Below are positions 1 through 5,852 of a stretch of DNA of 10,161 nucleotides, piece after piece. Source of the stretch: Clostridiales bacterium (GTDB taxonomy: Bacteria; Bacillota; Clostridia; Lachnospirales; Lachnospiraceae). The position numbers were made by a program, and so were the translations under genes. The notes beneath the pieces were generated by a model. It had not been told where the DNA came from. It ran no database searches and worked only from the letters and a program-made list of their open reading frames with translations. The stretch spans positions 993 through 11,153 of the forward strand of contig JAHZAR010000085.1 of assembly GCA_019423835.1 (NCBI GenBank). Reading direction: 5' to 3'. Each line of letters starts with the position of its first letter. The first letter of the stretch is position 1.

Positions 1-70
1 GTGACAGGATTCGAACCTGCGACTTCCTGGTCCCAAACCAGGCGCTCTAGCCAAACTGAGCCACACCCCG
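1..70 (-). tRNA. tRNA-Pro (anticodon TGG), 3' end cut by window edge
   Basis: Read on the minus strand, the 5' acceptor strand CGGGGTG begins at 70. The D arm (GCTC/GAGC) and the anticodon stem CCTGG/CCAGG (plus positions 26-30 and 38-42) follow. The loop TTTGGGA places anticodon TGG at 35-33, which decodes proline CCN codons. The T arm has the standard TTCGAAT loop. Only three bases of the 3' acceptor strand (CAC) are inside the window. The last four paired bases, the discriminator base and any encoded CCA lie beyond position 1. The cloverleaf is otherwise complete and no base looks defective. Confidence 0.96.
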
Positions 71-152
71 TCATCCGGTATGGATGCTTTCTTATTATGG
101 AAGCTTTCTCTCAGAAGTTTTTTTCTGAACCGCTTCGTTTCAAGCAAGGATT

Positions 153-181
153 ATTATATACTATGGCAACCCCAATGTCAA
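153..181 (-). promoter_or_regulatory. sigma-A promoter of the tRNA-Pro gene
   Basis: On the minus strand a perfect -35 TTGACA (181-176) is followed by exactly 17 bp and a perfect -10 TATAAT (158-153). Transcription should start near 146, giving a leader of about 76 nt before the mature tRNA 5' end at 70. Full consensus at both boxes is what is expected of a strong stable-RNA promoter. Confidence 0.88.
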
Positions 182-520
182 CATTTTTTGCAGGTTTTTG
201 CGTCTAATTTTAACCCATATTTTTCCAGTTTTATCTGAAAATTGTAGATTCAATTTTTAATATATCCATTGTTTTCATGTTATACACGACTATTTTTCCA
301 AATTATTCATTTTTATTTTTATACCCATTTTTTGTCAGTTTCAACCTTTTTGTCGAAAGAACCCATCTGTCTCGCAGAAGATCCGGCAGCATTTTCCGTG
401 AACAGAATAAGAGAGAGAAGCCGTGCGCTGTCCCCCTCCTCTGTCTCATTTTCTGTCTGACAGGTCTTATTTCCCCTCTTTTTATTCTTACCGCATAGTT
501 TTATTCTTTCTCCGCATGTC
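182..520. other. gene-free intergenic stretch
   Basis: About 340 bp between the tRNA promoter and the end of the phosphodiesterase gene. The half next to the tRNA (about 182-350) is very AT-rich. The other half is strongly strand-skewed, with purines on the minus strand. A weak minus-strand promoter-like pair (TTGAAA, 15 bp, TATAAA, around 320-350) is not convincing. I find no clear factor-independent terminator for the upstream operon, no RNA gene and no credible coding sequence. Short open frames here lack ribosome sites. Confidence 0.6.
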
Positions 521-1015
521 CTACAGAAAGCAGTGCCGGAAGGAAGCCTTTCCTGAACCGTCCACCTCCATAATCATATAGCTGGGCCTTCTCCCGTCCT
601 GGCGCGGGAAGGACAGGCTGCCTGGATTCAGAAGTATGATACCCTTTCTGTTATCCAGAAAGGGCTTGTGCGTATGTCCGAACATCGCAATATCCACCCC
701 TCTGGAACGAGCTTCCTCCTCCAGACGCTCCGGCCCCACTGACACGCTGTAGAAATGACCGTGTGTGAGAAACGCCCGATACGGCCCTATGGAAATTTCC
801 TTTTCCCGGTCAAGGCAGGAAAAGAAGTCATTATTTCCAAGAACCATGTGTACCTCACAGTTCTGATTCTGCTCCAGACACCAGGATGTAATCAGCTCCT
901 CGCTGCCCTCGGCGTCTCCCAGATGAATCAGCATGTCAAACGGAGCAGTCTGTTCTATCACCTCCTGCAGATTTCCGTTTCGGCGATGCGTATCGCTCAC
1001 AATTAAAACTTTCAT
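521..1015 (-). CDS. YfcE/MJ0936-type metallophosphodiesterase
   Basis: A 164-residue calcineurin-like phosphoesterase and the last gene of the cluster. Visible metal-binding motifs, in order, are SDTH (D8, H10), LGD (D34), GNND (60-63), THGH (84-87) and GHTH (113-116), followed by LNPGS. This is the full motif set of the YfcE/MJ0936 family, whose members are cytoplasmic, bind two metal ions and cleave phosphodiesters in vitro. The physiological substrate is unknown for most members. The length is typical for the family. The ATG at 1015 shares its A with the TAA stop of the upstream rdgB gene (TAATG), so translation is probably coupled. A G-rich stretch just upstream (GGGGG, about 10 nt away) may act as a weak ribosome site. 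Pairing with rdgB suggests a housekeeping nucleotide-related role, which is inference. Confidence 0.93.
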   Translation of the reverse strand: MKVLIVSDTHRRNGNLQEVIEQTAPFDMLIHLGDAEGSEELITSWCLEQNQNCEVHMVLGNNDFFSCLDREKEISIGPYRAFLTHGHFYSVSVGPERLEEEARSRGVDIAMFGHTHKPFLDNRKGIILLNPGSLSFPRQDGRRPSYMIMEVDGSGKASFRHCFL

Positions 1016-1620
1016 TATTCCATTCCCCCAAGCGCCTCTTTCAGTTTTTCCTTCATCAGCTCCAGTGCCTTCCCTCTGTGGCTGATCTTGTTTTTTTCTT
1101 CTATGTCCAGCTCTGCGGAGGTTTTCCGGTACTCCGGCAGATACAGAATCGGGTCATAGCCGAATCCGCCGCTGCCGGCAGGCTCATGGGCAATTACTCC
1201 CTCCATGCATGCCTCTGTGAGAATTTCCCTTCCATCCGGCAGCACAGCTGCGATGGCACAGGCAAAACGTGCACTTCTCTCCTCCTCCTTGGCTCCCTGG
1301 AGACGTTCAATCAGAACACGGTTTTTCTCCGAATAGGGGGCATCTGCCATATATCTGGCAGAATAAACACCAGGCTCTCCGTTCAGATAATCGATAACAA
1401 GACCGGAGTCATCCGCAAGGACCAGCCCTCCTGTTGTCTCCCACACTGCCCTGGCCTTGATCACTGCATTTTCCGCAAAGGTCTCTCCGTTCTCCTCAAT
1501 GTCACCGTGAAATCCAGCCTCGGCCATGGAGATGACCTCCATCCCCAAATCTCCCAGGATCAGGCGGATTTCCCTCAGCTTTCCCTGATTGGATGTTGCA
1601 AAAATAAGTTTTTCTGCCAT
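1015..1620 (-). CDS. rdgB: RdgB/HAM1 XTP/dITP diphosphatase
   Basis: A 201-residue non-canonical purine NTP pyrophosphatase. The family hydrolyses dITP, ITP and XTP to the monophosphate and PPi in the cytoplasm, keeping deaminated purines out of DNA and RNA. Family motifs in order: ATSNQGK with E17 (8-17), ETFAENAVIKA (46-56), ADDSGL (69-74, where D71 should match the catalytic aspartate of the family), the PGVYSARY segment (83-90), GFGYDPI (152-158) and KNKISHRGKA (176-185). The length is normal and no key residue is missing. The start is fixed by AGGAGG at 1632-1627, six bases before the ATG. It sits 155 bp after the protease gene and overlaps the phosphodiesterase start by one base. Confidence 0.97.
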   Translation of the reverse strand: MAEKLIFATSNQGKLREIRLILGDLGMEVISMAEAGFHGDIEENGETFAENAVIKARAVWETTGGLVLADDSGLVIDYLNGEPGVYSARYMADAPYSEKNRVLIERLQGAKEEERSARFACAIAAVLPDGREILTEACMEGVIAHEPAGSGGFGYDPILYLPEYRKTSAELDIEEKNKISHRGKALELMKEKLKEALGGME

Positions 1621-1775
1621 ATTTTTCCTCCTGTACTTCGCTCCATGTACTTTTGCAGCTTTCCTGCTGCCTTTATTATTCTTCTTTCTGCTATTATTGG
1701 CTGCCTATATTTTCCCGTTTTTGTTTTGCCGCCTTTTTGCCTCTCTTCTTCTGTTTTTCTGTCTGGTTTCTCCTC
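1621..1775 (-). other. purine-rich spacer between protease and rdgB genes
   Basis: The transcribed (minus) strand of this 155-nt gap is strongly biased to A and G. It contains a small hairpin (GCAGC, six-base loop AGGAAA, GCTGC, near 1650-1666) with no U-tract, and ends in the rdgB ribosome site. There is no clear terminator and no -35/-10 pair, so read-through from the protease gene into rdgB is likely. Confidence 0.5.
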
Positions 1776-3548
1776 TTACTGCCCGCTGACAGTTCTGGTG
1801 TAGGCCTTCAGGCAAACATTGCAGCTCTGCTCTGTTTCCACCCGGTCCCAGGCAGTCCCGCGAAGGCTGATATAGCCTTCCCCGTCGCTTAAATCCACCT
1901 TTGTCGGCTTGTCAGGCGCATTGTACTCAATGGCAACGGGATGAACAGAGCCGGGCGTGCGGATGCTCACAATCACCGCGTACCGCTCTCCCTTTTTCAG
2001 ATCCACCGGGTGTTCAAAGTCAATGGTATAAAAGCCGGCATGTTTCAGCCTGCCCCTGGCCACAGACTTCCTCCGCCCAAAATCAGCGCTTCCAGAGGCG
2101 TCATTGACCACATAGATCTCATACTGGGTATCCTGATCGGTAGCATAAAAGCCGGCGGCACACAGCTTTTCCTCCTCCCTGGCCTCATAGATGTTGGCAA
2201 AAAAGGCCTCCTCTTTCCCGTATCCCAGCTGTCCCACCCAGCCGCACAGATCGGTCTGGTAAATGTTATCGTAATTGTCCGCCGTGTCCACGCGGCTGTA
2301 GAGGATGTTGTGGATTCCGATATTGGAATCATAGTAGGACACATAAAAGTATCCCTCATCACCGAAGGCTCCGCCCCAGCTGTTGGCACAGATGAAAGCA
2401 CCGTCCCCTTCCGGTGGAACCGGAAAGTTTTCTTTCGGATATCGATCATCCCAGCCAATAATTACGATATCGTGGTTGGGTTTTCTGCTTCCCGTATAAC
2501 AGTAAGCTCCCTCTTCCTTATTATAATACTCTGAGTTTTCCTCCCCGTCAGCCATGGAGGTATAGAGGGAGCTCTGTACTCCGCCTGTGAAATAGACTGC
2601 CCGCTTGATTGCCTCATAATCCTTCTTTGGCAGAACCTGTATCTCCTGAACATGGCGCACCGGGGAGAGACCGGACGGCGACCAGCTGTCCCCGTAAGGA
2701 TCATCCCGTTCCAGCACCGGTCCCTGCCAGGCCAGGAGATAGGCCATGGACATAGTGTATTCTCCGCCGTCATTCTGATTCATGTGAAAGCTGTTTCTGA
2801 TGGACATGTGATCCTCTGAGAAATCGAAAGAATTTTCCGGCAGAAGCCGGCTTTCCAGAGCCATCAGTGAGGCGAAGGCCCAGCAGGTTCCGAGACTTCC
2901 CTGGTTTTTTACTGCCGGGGCCCTGCCTTTCAGTCTGTAATCATACACCTCCGGGAGCTCATCAAGCTCCGGCCTCCGTCCGGTGAAAGAAAGCGTATTT
3001 TCATCGGGCTCCCAACTCATCTCATAGGAGAATGCCTCCGAAACCGCCTGGGCAGAAACCCACAGTTCTCCCCCCTCTTTTGTGATGGCATCGGGCAGGG
3101 GTACTTCCCTTCTCCTGTCCTTTTCTGTTTCCTCAGAGCCTCTGCCTGACAGGCCGCTGTCCTCCGCTTCGTCTTCCGTCACTGTCATCCGCTTTTCTCC
3201 CATGATAATTTCCGCCCTGACCGTATGCTTTTCCAGAATCAGGGAGGTCTGGTCATATATGTGGGCAGTACAGGAAAAGACCTCTGTAAGCTCTGACACA
3301 GGGATAAGAAAGCTGCCGGTGGCTGTCATGACGGCAGCGTGTGACATCTTTTTTTCTTCACCGTCCACAGCAATCCGGATTCCTTTTTTGTTTGCCTCCT
3401 CAGACACCATTTCGTACCATTCTGCCGGATAGCTTCCTGCAGTTTCCCCCCTTCTCACATCCTCTACAGACGAGAAGTCACTGAAATTCAGCGCAGAAAA
3501 GGCTGCAAAAATCACCGCCAGCAACAGTACAAACTGTCTACTCCTCAA
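1776..3548 (-). CDS. secreted papain-like (C1) cysteine protease with lectin-like C-terminal domain
   Basis: A 590-residue exported protease. Residues 1-25 form a signal peptide or anchor (MRSRQF, then a hydrophobic run). Residues about 55-190 resemble the copper-amine-oxidase N-terminal-like domain, a non-catalytic wall-associated module, interrupted by a charged linker (125-150). The C1 core follows, with oxyanion-hole Q216 and nucleophile C222 in NQGSLGTCWAF, H359 in NHDIVIIGWDD and N389 in NSWG, so the active site is complete. Residues about 425-585 match the lectin-like domain seen behind C1 peptidases in clostridia. The start is TTG at 3548, with GGGAG six bases upstream. It overlaps the end of the methyltransferase gene by 11 bp. 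The next ATG (residue 47) would delete the signal peptide. The substrate is unknown; a cell-surface or extracellular peptide is likely. Confidence 0.9.
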   Translation of the reverse strand: MRSRQFVLLLAVIFAAFSALNFSDFSSVEDVRRGETAGSYPAEWYEMVSEEANKKGIRIAVDGEEKKMSHAAVMTATGSFLIPVSELTEVFSCTAHIYDQTSLILEKHTVRAEIIMGEKRMTVTEDEAEDSGLSGRGSEETEKDRRREVPLPDAITKEGGELWVSAQAVSEAFSYEMSWEPDENTLSFTGRRPELDELPEVYDYRLKGRAPAVKNQGSLGTCWAFASLMALESRLLPENSFDFSEDHMSIRNSFHMNQNDGGEYTMSMAYLLAWQGPVLERDDPYGDSWSPSGLSPVRHVQEIQVLPKKDYEAIKRAVYFTGGVQSSLYTSMADGEENSEYYNKEEGAYCYTGSRKPNHDIVIIGWDDRYPKENFPVPPEGDGAFICANSWGGAFGDEGYFYVSYYDSNIGIHNILYSRVDTADNYDNIYQTDLCGWVGQLGYGKEEAFFANIYEAREEEKLCAAGFYATDQDTQYEIYVVNDASGSADFGRRKSVARGRLKHAGFYTIDFEHPVDLKKGERYAVIVSIRTPGSVHPVAIEYNAPDKPTKVDLSDGEGYISLRGTAWDRVETEQSCNVCLKAYTRTVSGQ

Positions 3549-4710
3549 TCTTCTCTCCCGCCTTCCGCCTCGGCGGCTTCGGCCCCAGGAACTGGTAGAA
3601 ATACGTTTTCATCATGCCATTGTAAATCTTCCTGTTTTTGTCCGCCTTCCTTCCAATATACTTTTCTGTATTTTCATAGGAAGTGATCAGGTACATAGAC
3701 CAGGAATCCAGCGCTCTGAACCTCTCACCAATCTGGCGATACAGTTCCGGCAGATTCTTTTTCTCCTCAATTCTTTCACCGTAGGGTGGGTTGGAGATGA
3801 TAAAGCCATATTTTTTCGGATGGCTCAGCTCTGAAACAGGACGCTGCTGAAAGTGAATCAGATGGTCCACTCCGGCCCGCTTTGCATTCTCCCTGGCAGC
3901 CCGGACAATGTCCCCATCCACATCGTAGCCCTGGATATCCACCTCCACGCTGTCATTAAGCAGCTCTGACGCCTCGTCGACAGCATGGTACCAGTGCTTC
4001 CTGGGAACCAGATTGCTCCAGCTCTCAGCCAGGAAGGAACGGTTCATCCCCGGGGCCATATTGGCCGCAATCATGGCCGCCTCAATGGGAAAGGTTCCGC
4101 TCCCGCAGAAGGGATCGACTAGGATCCTGTCCTTTTTCCATGGAGTCAGAAGGATCAGGGCGGCAGCCAGTGTCTCTGTGATGGGCGCCTTGCTGGTCAG
4201 CGTCCGGTAGCCTCTCTTGTGAAGGGAGTCACCGCTGGTGTCGATGCCGACTGTCACCTGATCTTTAAACAGGAATACCCGAAGAGGGTACTGGCTCCCT
4301 GTCTCAGGCAGAAGCTGCTGTCCCAGATCGTACTCTTCCTGAAGCCTCCTCACAATGGCCTTCTTCATAATCTTCTGAATATCTGAAGGGCTGAACAGTC
4401 TGCTTTTGATGGAAGACGCCTTGGCCACCCAGCACTTGCCGTCCCTTGGTATGTACCGCTCCCACGGAAGCGCTCTCGTCTTTTCAAACAGCTCATCAAA
4501 GGTCACTGCCGTAAAGCTGCCCACCTTCAAAAGCACTCTCTCTGCTGTCCTGAGAAATACATTCGCCCTGGCGATGGCCTCCGCATCCCCCTCAAAGGTT
4601 ACGCGGCCATCTTCCACCAGGGTGATCTCATAGCCTAAATCGGTGATCTCTTTTTTAAGAACTGCCTCCAGGCCAAAATGGCAGGGGGCAATCAGTTCAA
4701 ATCGCTCCAA
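3538..4710 (-). CDS. THUMP-domain class I RNA methyltransferase (RlmL/YpsC type)
   Basis: A 390-residue SAM-dependent RNA guanine-N2 methyltransferase of the YpsC/RlmL family. By homology it probably modifies 23S rRNA (m2G near E. coli position 2445). The N-terminal ferredoxin-like/THUMP region covers roughly residues 1-155. The Rossmann methyltransferase fold follows, with DPFCGSGT (199-206, SAM binding), GYDVD (261-265, the acidic SAM-ribose contact) and NPPYGER (307-313, catalytic motif IV). It matches the shorter one-domain clostridial and Bacillus form, not the E. coli RlmKL fusion. The tail is basic (PKPPRRKAGEK). The start is TTG at 4710 with AGAGGA (4723-4718) seven bases upstream; its stop overlaps the start of the protease gene. 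It is the first gene after the promoter at 4770-4798. The exact target base cannot be read from sequence. Confidence 0.94.
   Translation of the reverse strand: MERFELIAPCHFGLEAVLKKEITDLGYEITLVEDGRVTFEGDAEAIARANVFLRTAERVLLKVGSFTAVTFDELFEKTRALPWERYIPRDGKCWVAKASSIKSRLFSPSDIQKIMKKAIVRRLQEEYDLGQQLLPETGSQYPLRVFLFKDQVTVGIDTSGDSLHKRGYRTLTSKAPITETLAAALILLTPWKKDRILVDPFCGSGTFPIEAAMIAANMAPGMNRSFLAESWSNLVPRKHWYHAVDEASELLNDSVEVDIQGYDVDGDIVRAARENAKRAGVDHLIHFQQRPVSELSHPKKYGFIISNPPYGERIEEKKNLPELYRQIGERFRALDSWSMYLITSYENTEKYIGRKADKNRKIYNGMMKTYFYQFLGPKPPRRKAGEKIEE
3555..3559 (-). promoter_or_regulatory. ribosome site deciding the TTG start of the protease
   Basis: Minus-strand GGGAG lies six bases before the TTG codon at 3548-3546. 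It sits inside the last codons of the methyltransferase gene, which fits coupled translation. No ATG in the frame lies close enough to compete. Confidence 0.6.
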
Positions 4711-4769
4711 AACTATTTCCTCTTATCTTTCTTATTTCAATACTTTCTTATGGTTTATCCGCAACTCTT

Positions 4770-4798
4770 ATTCTAATTTAAGCACTTTCTCCTGTCAA
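4770..4798 (-). promoter_or_regulatory. sigma-A promoter of the methyltransferase-protease-rdgB-phosphodiesterase cluster
   Basis: Minus-strand TTGACA (4798-4793), 17 bp, TAGAAT (4775-4770). Transcription should start near 4763, giving a leader of about 53 nt before the TTG at 4710. The TGA stop of the rhodanese gene (4797-4795) lies inside the -35 hexamer. Confidence 0.8.
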
Positions 4799-5145
4799 TG
4801 CACTTTTCCTCCGGGATCGAAAGGCTCTTCCGAAAATCCCGTACAGACCAGATTGTGTCCCCGATAGTAGGCAAGGCCGTTGGCCACATCGAATACCTGA
4901 TAGCCCATCCGGGAAAAACGGATGCTCGCTTTCAGACTCTCGCTTCCTCTGGCGCAGTAAAACAGTACAGGGCGGTCGCATGGAATCTCCTGAGGATTCT
5001 CAAGAAGGCCCTCCAGCTGCCGGTTTATGGCTCCTCTGATATGTGAACGTCGGTAATCGGCGGGACTTCTCAGATCGACAATCGTGCCCGGAAAGCCCCG
5101 GTCGAGAAACATATCAAGCCGCCTGACCGGTATCATCTGATACAT
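4795..5145 (-). CDS. single-domain rhodanese-like protein
   Basis: A 116-residue protein with one rhodanese domain and no signal peptide or membrane segment, so cytoplasmic. It has the N-terminal signature DLRSPADYRRSHIRGAIN (24-41) and the active-site loop CARGSES, with C64 as the sulfur-accepting cysteine, followed by the MGYQVFDVANGL segment typical of the fold. Family members move sulfane sulfur or act in thiol and redox chemistry. The acceptor here is not indicated. The loop is of the C-x-R-G-x-x-S type, without the arginine of the classical thiosulfate sulfurtransferase loop (E69 instead), so cyanide-detoxifying activity should not be assumed. ATG at 5145 has GGAG eight bases upstream. 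The gene ends inside the promoter of the next gene and has no terminator, so read-through into the methyltransferase cluster is likely. Confidence 0.9.
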   Translation of the reverse strand: MYQMIPVRRLDMFLDRGFPGTIVDLRSPADYRRSHIRGAINRQLEGLLENPQEIPCDRPVLFYCARGSESLKASIRFSRMGYQVFDVANGLAYYRGHNLVCTGFSEEPFDPGGKVH

Positions 5146-5173
5146 TGCCGTTTCTCCATGTCCTCTTTACCCT

Positions 5174-5179
5174 ATTATA
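5174..5179 (-). promoter_or_regulatory. probable -10 box of the rhodanese gene
   Basis: Minus-strand TATAAT (5179-5174) stands 28 bp before the ATG at 5145. The matching -35 is poor (GGAACA at 18 bp), so the promoter may be weak or depend on an activator. Confidence 0.5.
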
Positions 5180-5233
5180 TTCATAGCCTGTACCCTGTGT
5201 TCCTCCAACTATGGCGGCCGTCCCGGCAGTGAA

Positions 5234-5287
5234 AAGGCCGTCCCGCAAAGGCCTTGCTTTCGTAAGCACTCTTTGCGGGACGGCCTT
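5234..5287 (-). terminator. 17-bp perfect hairpin, likely terminator of the Asn-rich gene
   Basis: The arms at 5234-5250 and 5271-5287 are perfectly complementary over 17 bp. The 20-base loop contains a second small stem (TGCTT/AAGCA). On the minus strand the hairpin is followed by only a short U-tract (TTTT, then CACTGCC); on the plus strand there is no T-run. It lies 197 bp past the stop of the small gene and just before the rhodanese promoter, so a transcriptional barrier fits best. Confidence 0.7.
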
Positions 5288-5483
5288 CGCCGTTTATCCG
5301 TCGTGTCCGATTGATGCCGTATTTTTCTTTTCAGCAGTATTTTCCCTCAGCTTTTGGTATTTTTCTCATTTTCTCAAACCGCTGGAGTACATTACCTGCA
5401 TCTGCCCGGCTCCCTGGCGGGATATCTGCTTCGCACCTTTGCAGGCTGCAGACCATCTGTGGCGGGAAGCAGGATTTCCGCTG
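5288..5483 (-). other. 196-bp non-coding 3' region of the Asn-rich gene
   Basis: Between the small gene and the hairpin I find no frame with a ribosome site and no recognised RNA. The frames that cross it are continuations of shadows of the small gene. It is probably the 3' untranslated region of that transcript. Confidence 0.4.
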
Positions 5484-5684
5484 CTAGTAGTTATTACGGC
5501 TGCTGTTGTCACAGTCATTAGAGCTGTTTCTGCTGTTCTTTGAAGAATCTCTGTAGCTGTCCCTGTAATTATCCTTGCTGGAATTCTGGGATCTGTTCTG
5601 GCTGTTATTCTGTGACTTATTCTGGCTGCTGTTCTGAGAACTGTTTCTGCAGTCATCTGCATTGTAGCTGTTTCTGTTTGCCAT
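5484..5684 (-). CDS. small Asn/Ser-rich tetrapeptide-repeat protein, function unknown
   Basis: A 66-residue protein (MANRNSYN...) I cannot assign to a named family. By count, 17 Asn and 18 Ser make up 53% of it. There is no Leu, Ile, Val, Phe, Trp, Gly, Pro, Thr, His or Glu, so it should be soluble and disordered. Residues 14-49 are nine consecutive four-residue units: NSSQ, NSSQ, NKSQ, NNSQ, NRSQ, NSSK, DNYR, DSYR, DSSK. Two cysteines (C12, C58) flank the repeat. AGGAGG (5698-5693) lies eight bases before the ATG at 5684. An in-frame ATG at 5690 is only two bases from it and is less likely. Small Asn-rich proteins beginning MAN occur widely in clostridia as hypothetical proteins. With the sigma-G-like promoter upstream, a spore-related role is possible but is inference. 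Confidence 0.75.
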   Translation of the reverse strand: MANRNSYNADDCRNSSQNSSQNKSQNNSQNRSQNSSKDNYRDSYRDSSKNSRNSSNDCDNSSRNNY

Positions 5685-5692
5685 GTTCATTA

Positions 5693-5698
5693 CCTCCT
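5693..5698 (-). promoter_or_regulatory. strong ribosome site of the Asn-rich gene
   Basis: Minus-strand AGGAGG, eight bases before the ATG at 5684. The near-perfect site is the best single argument that this low-complexity frame is translated, and it favours the second of two close ATG codons. Confidence 0.8.
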
Positions 5699-5718
5699 AA
5701 CTTTAATGACTACACAGA

Positions 5719-5748
5719 CAGTATGGCTTTTGAAACGCTCCTTTATGC
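5719..5748 (-). promoter_or_regulatory. possible sigma-G (forespore) promoter of the Asn-rich gene
   Basis: Minus-strand GCATA (5748-5744), 18 bp, CATACTG (5725-5719). As I recall it, the B. subtilis sigma-G consensus is GHATR-N18-CATNHTA; this site matches all but the last base. Transcription would start about 20 nt before the AGGAGG. No good sigma-A pair is visible between the terminator at 5786-5823 and the gene. Sigma-E (CATACANT) fits the -10 but not the spacing. Confidence 0.45.
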
Positions 5749-5785
5749 AGAAAAAACTTCCATTTTTTTCCTGAAGCACACAAAA

Positions 5786-5823
5786 CAGCGGCCCGGATCC
5801 GTTTTGTTTCCGTCGGGCCGCTG
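5786..5823 (-). terminator. factor-independent terminator of the NlpC/P60 gene
   Basis: Minus-strand stem CAGCGGCCCG (5823-5814) pairs with CGGGCCGCTG (5795-5786) over 10 GC-rich bp with an 18-base loop. It is followed directly by TTTTGTGTG, 30 bp after the stop of the hydrolase gene. Confidence 0.8.
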
Positions 5824-5852
5824 CCTTTGCATTACCTCAGATTCCAATGAGA

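Noticed and set aside
277..498. 73-residue plus-strand frame with hydrophobic segments between the tRNA and phosphodiesterase genes
   Set aside because: No ribosome site or promoter, and it spans a sharp change in base composition. Its hydrophobicity comes from T-rich DNA.
1078..1803. 241-residue plus-strand frame opposite rdgB
   Set aside because: It is antisense to a well-supported gene, has no ribosome site and shows no domain. It is a shadow of rdgB codon use.
5366..5662. 98-residue Thr/Ala/Arg-rich minus-strand frame overlapping the Asn-rich gene
   Set aside because: It is the shifted frame of the 12-base-period repeat, without a ribosome site. The Asn/Ser frame has the AGGAGG.
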